A DNA stretch of 64,000 nucleotides from Galaxea fascicularis (taxonomy: Eukaryota; Cnidaria; Anthozoa; Scleractinia; Euphylliidae): the NCBI GenBank assembly GCA_948470475.1, contig OX419345.1, positions 15,818,670 to 15,882,669 of the forward strand. Reading direction: 5' to 3'. The notes under the pieces were generated by a model. The model ran no database searches. It saw only the letters and a list, made by a program, of their open reading frames with translations, and was not told the DNA's origin. Of this stretch, positions 59,098 through 64,000 are shown in pieces. How positions within the stretch are numbered: position 1 is the stretch's first letter; each line of letters starts with the position of its first letter. The position numbers and the translations under genes were made by a program.

Positions 59098-60989
59098 GTT
59101 CGCGAAAGTAACCTCACACTCTCAGAAAACCCCAGAAAACAGAGGAAAGGAAAGAAGTTGCAAATTATCAAGTGGTCTACGAGGATAACCGAAACTTATC
59201 CGAAGGTCTTTGGGGTAGCTGTTTGAGTGTTTCGTCTCGTTCCGATTTTCACCCAATCTTGCGGGATTTCGCCTCGGTGTTCCATGGCTTTTTCCTGAGG
59301 ATGTGTGACTATATGTACTTCAGTCGTAATAAGACTGTTATAACTAATATAGTTAAAGGCAGTTATGTTATCAATGCACATTTAATGCCATATCGGACGG
59401 AGTTATACTAATAATTTATTTCACGAGTACTTTTTTTATGGAAAGTGGTTTTACCCAGTAGGTCTTGCACGGTTTTTGGTTTCAGCGTATGTGGCTATAA
59501 TAATTAATGTAGATAGGGGAAATTGTGTTGTATATACCTATTTTATGTATATCAAAGTTGTCCTAACAATGTACTTCATAGGGACAATAGGAAACGGGCC
59601 CAATCCAGTAGCATTAAGTAGATTGTTCCGCACTGATGGTCCAGATTAGGAAAGTATAAATTATGTTAAGTTGTTTCTTCATGTCTTCATTGTAACCAGC
59701 GCTTCATGCACCAACAAACTGGACGCCTCTGGAGGCTCTGCCCGCTGGGGGTTGGGGCATTCAAACTCTGATATCGCACATTAGTTTATCCCAGGGAATT
59801 TGACGGCCTCAGTGAATAGTAGCTCTCACAATTCCGTCGTTTGAACTTTGATTCAATGACATGGTTGTCCAACGTCCACTAGAATTTCGGCGCTGACGAT
59901 CTCAACATAAGGTCAAAATGACATTGCAGACGCACCGTTTGATACTGAGAAATAACATCTGTCTGTCTGTGCGGGTGTTTTTGTTGGATTCAACCATTGG
60001 TAGTGTTGTTTTCTGCGCCATCTGATTGATTGCTTAAGTTCCAGATGCTCATTTAGCACTTATTCAACGAGGTGGAGTTGAATAGTTAGAGAAATTTCGA
60101 AAGTGCAAAGCGACGAGAGAATATTACCTTCTGTCCGGAGTTTAAATAGTTTTATGTTTTTTTACTCTGTGTCTTAATGAATGTGCTGGCTATTCACTGG
60201 CTTGGGAAGCGTATTACGAAGAGGCAAATATCCCTGGGTATTTACCTCCACTACGGTGTTTTATCAGCTACCGCGCAATGCTCTTGCACGAGTTTGACTT
60301 TCCCTTACCCGAGAGCTCACACTAGTTGTTAAGCCAAGGACAATTTATGGTAGACTTCCGTTACCTCTACCGTCAACGTTAGCAAACGTTTCGGTCGGGT
60401 ATTGTTTTCTGTTTTTTGTGTTTGATCGCGTGAAAATTTACTCTGGGTCCCAGAGGGTCTTTTGCTGGCGTGATAAGTGAGCGGCGAAGCCGCGATGCCG
60501 AGCCACGACGGCGAACGTTATATTATTCGCGTCTCCGCTCACCGTATCCCACCGCTTTTCGCGAAAGAAAAGTAAAATCCTCTGGAATCCAGGATAGCGA
60601 AAACTGGAGTGAGACGTGCTTCAAAAATGCTTGCATGCAAAACAACCGGGCAAATGGACATGTAAAAAATAAAAAGTCGTTCATCGAGAACCAGATAAAT
60701 GAACAAAATTTTTGTTTTTATCAACAATTTAATATCAAAATTTTTTTGGAGAGAAAAAGATCCTTTAATTGCTCTCTCCGGAAAGAAACACAATTTTAAG
60801 CGACTATTTACCTATATACATCTTGATTTAAGAGGAAGATATAACGAAGAGACAAGATTCTCTGTTACTCCGAGTTTCGTGCTCACGCACTCATCAGACA
60901 GTACTTAATACATCTTGATTTATCTTTTGTTCGGGACTCCAAGGCAATTTTATTTCCTGTGAAAGAAGGGAAATAGATGTTAGTTTAAT

Positions 60990-61140
60990 AGGCCATATTC
61001 GTATTCTCGGTATTGAACTGGATCTAAACATGATGTGGAGGCTCTTGCGGGGGAATCTTTTCATATATAATTGTATTCCCCCGTAAGAGCCTCCACTTCA
61101 TGCTAGATCCAGTTCAATACCGAGAATACGAATATGGCCT
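60990..61140. repeat. Near-perfect palindromic MITE of about 151 bp
   Basis: AGGCCATATTCGTATTCTCG..GTATTGAACTGGATCTA at 60990 is inverted as TAGATCCAGTTCAATAC..CGAGAATACGAATATGGCCT, ending 61140. The inner pair GTGGAGGCTCTTGCGGGGGAAT / ATTCCCCCGTAAGAGCCTCCAC leaves only about 20 bases unpaired. Almost the whole element forms one hairpin. Confidence 0.92.
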
Positions 61141-61383
61141 CTGTATACCTAACGACGTTTTGAGTAACATCAGCATGTATATTCTCCACACTATATTCCA
61201 TACATTTTCTATGGTAATGATGAGGAGCATTTGCCAAACAATCAAGACCTTTGTTACTTGTTGATCACTTTGTTTTTTTAGACAACTTTTATGTTTAAAA
61301 GGGGGAAATTAAACATTGGCCACTCATTAGTTTTAGGGGTTAAACGGGGTTAATTGGATTGTCAGGTTATTTGGCTGTTAAAC

Positions 61384-61526
61384 TAATGGGAGCTTTCAAA
61401 TGAAGAATGATCGTCGCAGTTGTGATCGCAATTTTTACAATTGCGTAAAGAAGCCTGAAAAAAAATTCAGGACTTCAACGGGGATTGAACCCGTGACTTC
61501 GCGATTCGATTCCGGTGCGATGCTCT

Positions 61527-61556
<30 letters not shown>
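61384..61556 (-). repeat. tRNA-derived SINE; 61471-61546 is the tRNA-like head
   Basis: On the minus strand, 61546-61471 (76 bases) looks like a tRNA: acceptor 5' strand GGCTTCA pairs with TGAAGTC, D arm GCTC..AGTTGGTA..GAGC, and T arm ACGGG TTCAATC CCCGT with a good B box. The anticodon arm is spoiled by an extra five bases (a repeat of CGAAT), so it is not a working tRNA. The body continues to the left (TTTTTTTTCAGGCTTCTTTACGC ...). The frame containing GIEPVTSRF across it is a chance translation. Confidence 0.75.
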
Positions 61557-61561
<5 letters not shown>

Positions 61562-62345
61562 AGGTCAATTTTGGGTTCATATGTTCTTCGTGATAGAAGG
61601 ATAATGGATAGAAGACGAGCACGCAAATGATCTCTAAGCTTGGAAATCAATTCAGTTTAAAATTCTCTGCTTGAGCCTGAATAGAGAAGTATCAGGGCTC
61701 CCATTGATAACAGACAGCTTTTTGCATCTGAAGGGGCTACCCTGAGCGGTATAAATCAATAAAGGTTCTTCTTATTCATCGACCAACTGAAGGTTTCAAC
61801 TTACGAGAAAAGGCGGTGAAGGCTATAGGAAATCAAAGCACCAGAAGTAACGGCTATGAAAACTTTCCTACCAGAAAAAAAAGTACAGTTAAATAACTAA
61901 AGAATAAAAGAATAATCGAAACAAAAAAAAAAGGCAAAGGCTAAGATGCAAACGAGTTAATCGTGAAATGATCAGCATTTCAGTTGCTAATCTATAATCA
62001 AGTAGACATCTTGGATTGGTATTCAGACTGGATTTCTTTAAAATTGTATGGCTAGTAGTTCAGTTGCGTGCCGTGCTGTTGCTGATAACAAATCTGCGCA
62101 ATCGTGTCCGTTATTTTATCAGTAGTACACATTCCTCACTTTCTTTAAGAGCTTAAAGGGTTACTAAGGAGAGCCTTTAATTTTGTGTAAGTTTATTTCG
62201 AATGGGTCAAAGATGAAGGAAATTGGGTCGACAGCCAACGTCAAATGACAGTCGATCGAAACTAAGGATAGACTTGAGTCAGTAAATGCATACTTTCTCA
62301 ATCAACTGAAATATTCATGGTTCTTCATTGAAGAAACGCACTCAC

Positions 62346-64000
62346 CCCATCGTGGACTCGGGACAAATTTTGACTCCAAGTTCCTTGAGTCTACTAAAGC
62401 TGTCAGCGGCATCAATGGTAGTCAAATCCGGGAGTTCTTCGCGCATGACAACATGTGGTGCGCTTAACTCAAGCTTGTTGACTTCGACGGCGGCTAGTCT
62501 TTCTCCAATTAAACTCGCGCTTTTGGAGCAAACGAAACTTTTTAAGGAAGCATTATCAGTCACCTTATCCACTTCAATTTCCGGGATAAAAAACTCACTG
62601 TCATCTTCGCTATCACTTTCGATTTTGTCTTCCGCTTGACTTGGTTCATTTTCATTTTCTTGCCGTCGCTCGCACTCAATTTTTTGCTGTCGCTTGCGTT
62701 CAATTTCTTGCTGCCTCTTGCGTTCATTTTCCAGCTGTGAAAAGGAAAGGGAAATACATAATTGACAAATTTCTTATGACTTTGCTCGAGAATAATCTTG
62801 ATTTCTTAAGTGAGTAGCACTATGGCTATCATTTATGGCCATCGGTTAAACTTCTCTTCATCCACATATCATAAATTGAGAATTGCAGTTGGTGTGGTAT
62901 TAAAGACATCACAAGAAAGCAATGCTCAGTAGCTTTCATTTTCGTCTCACCCTAGTCATCTAGTATTTTATCCACAGATTGAAAACTGTCGTGTTCAGCA
63001 CGATAAATAGCATTGGGAAAGCAAAAAAAAATTGGTTTTATCAATGGAGATGATAATGTAAATTAGCCACTGTACATTATCCACTCCGTTGATGAAACTC
63101 AGTTTTTATTTGCCTGGTCAAGGTTTAAGTTATAGCCACAAACTCCAAAATAAAAGAACCACCTTCTGCAATACAATAACAGAACCATAGTGACGTATTG
63201 CTTAGAAGGTTTCACTGGAATAGTCACACCTTGATATTTCATTTACAGACCCGAAATTTAAAACCACCACAGTTATTTCAACGCATTCACACTTCACTAT
63301 TTCATCTACAGATTCATAATATATCATCATTTTGCCCAGCATGACAAATAGCACCACAAGAAAGTACTTTTCTATAACTTTCTGAACGGTCACAATTTCT
63401 AGAGGTAGTATCGAGAAAGAAGCGGGATCCTTTTCGGGATCCTCTGTACGTAAGAACCATTAAACTGACCTGCCGCTCAAGAGATTCTTTGGTCTGTATC
63501 ATGAAACACAGGAATGGCAACAGTGGTAGGGCGATAAGGATGCTGTACAACACCGGATACCCAACTTCATATGGCGAGTTCTTCTTCCACTCTGACGGGG
63601 AAAAGAAGAAAATGATAAATTCAAAGGAAACAAAACTTAGGGTGATGGTAATGGTCACAGGGGTTGGACGTTGGAAACTATGCATAATTCAGTAATCGTC
63701 TTTAGATACATTTTGGGAGGGTGAAATTGGTCTCGAAACCTACCTTCTGAAATCCAGTGAAGTGCGGCAGCAAAATTCAAAACTGCAATTGTTACAAAGA
63801 GATTAATCAGAATATTGTTGACAGAATAACAGAGATAAATGATTAGACCGTTTAAGCTACAACTAGAAAGTGACTCGGGGCCGATAAAAAGTCGCACGAA
63901 ACACTGGAGCCCCGTATAACGTAAAGTGTACGGAACACACCCCGTTAAAAACGAAGCCCCTTCCCAGCGAACATTACCCAGAAGACCAAACTTCAAGTTT
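62346..64000 (-). CDS. Unidentified multi-pass membrane protein, C-terminal exons (partial at both sides)
   Basis: Three consistent minus-strand exons: 64000(edge)-63744, 63591-63470 and 62734-62346, with canonical sites (GTAGGT, GTCAGT, GTGAGT donors) and phases 1, 0 and 2. Exon 1, open to the edge, contains hydrophobic helices (LIIYLCYSVNNILINLFVTI then AVLNFAAALHWI). Exon 2 has another long one (VGYPVLYSILIALPLLPFLC) and ends ESLERQ. Exon 3 begins with a charged coil of repeated ERKRQQ/ERRQ units, followed by an acidic tract (ESDSEDDSEFF) and a mixed globular-looking end. So: several membrane spans and then a cytosolic coiled, acidic tail. I do not recognise the family. The last exon end is a good donor in phase 2, so another exon to the left is expected but was not found. 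Confidence 0.6.

Larger units (their letters stand above)
59098..62345. other. Intergenic region after the dehydratase gene
   Basis: The dehydratase (+) converges on the unidentified minus-strand gene, so both 3' UTRs lie here, and possibly a last exon of the minus-strand gene. Two repeats (60990-61140 and 61384-61556) are listed separately. A sequence near 60845-60905 (CAAGATTCTCTGTTACTCCG ... GCACTCATCAGACAGT) has the look of a retroelement 3' tail but is too short to class. A fragment at 61168-61255 matches 11056-11150. No further gene is supported. Confidence 0.55.

Noticed and set aside
60470..60799. 109-aa plus-strand frame after the dehydratase gene
   Set aside because: Low-complexity, Arg/Lys-rich translation with no domain; probably repeat-derived.
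61471..61546. Functional tRNA gene
   Set aside because: The anticodon arm is broken by extra bases and SINE body sequence follows, so I annotate it as a SINE.
61400..61630. Frame containing GIEPVTSRFDSGAMLYQLSYEA
   Set aside because: Same artefact: translation of the SINE head at 61471-61546.
1..64000. CRISPR array, operon or other prokaryotic-type system
   Set aside because: The window is clearly eukaryotic: spliced genes, SINEs and LTR elements. Repeats are dispersed or palindromic, not regularly spaced direct repeats.

Overview
The window is nuclear DNA of an animal. Its protein-coding genes are cut into many short exons with canonical GT-AG introns, and long AT-rich introns and intergenic stretches are packed with palindromic (foldback/MITE-like) repeats, tRNA-derived SINEs and retroelement pieces. 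The conserved proteins are metazoan, and the repeat style and gene content suggest a cnidarian, most likely an anthozoan such as a stony coral. That assignment is inference, not proof.

Layout. 1-4838 (-): a Ty3/gypsy LTR retrotransposon (gag, protease, RT/RNase H/integrase, one LTR) running off the left edge. 5585-7504 (-): exons for the two WWE domains of a Deltex-like protein; its usual RING and DTC part is not in the window. 7850-9943 (+): CCDC92-like coiled-coil gene, head-to-head with the Deltex-like gene. 12018-27614 (+): complete PRPF19 (spliceosomal U-box/WD40 ubiquitin ligase), 22 exons, 505 aa. 30585-35182 (+): complete UNC119, 4 exons, 221 aa. 40953-52096 (-): complete PHF12 (two PHD fingers, MRG-binding segment, FHA), 16 exons, 964 aa. 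52931-59097 (+): complete serine/threonine dehydratase of the SDS/SDSL type, 8 exons, 330 aa, head-to-head with PHF12 across a promoter region that carries an NRF1-type palindrome. 62346-64000 (-): the 3' part of an unidentified multi-pass membrane protein with a charged C-terminal coil, running off the right edge.

The genes do not form one pathway. They are independent single genes: Notch/ubiquitin (Deltex), cilium/centriole (CCDC92, UNC119), splicing (PRPF19), Sin3-type chromatin repression (PHF12) and amino-acid catabolism (SDS). Their neighbourhood resembles linkage seen in vertebrates (UNC119 with PHF12; DTX with SDS and CCDC92), so conserved microsynteny is the main genome-scale observation. 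All exon boundaries were built by hand from splice signals, reading phase and similarity to remembered family members. Six of the gene models keep phase across every junction I modelled.

I see no convincing previously undescribed system. The points most worth a second look are the retrotransposon beside (or inside) the Deltex-like gene, nested transposons in introns, several foldback families present in multiple copies, and the unidentified membrane-protein gene at the right edge.
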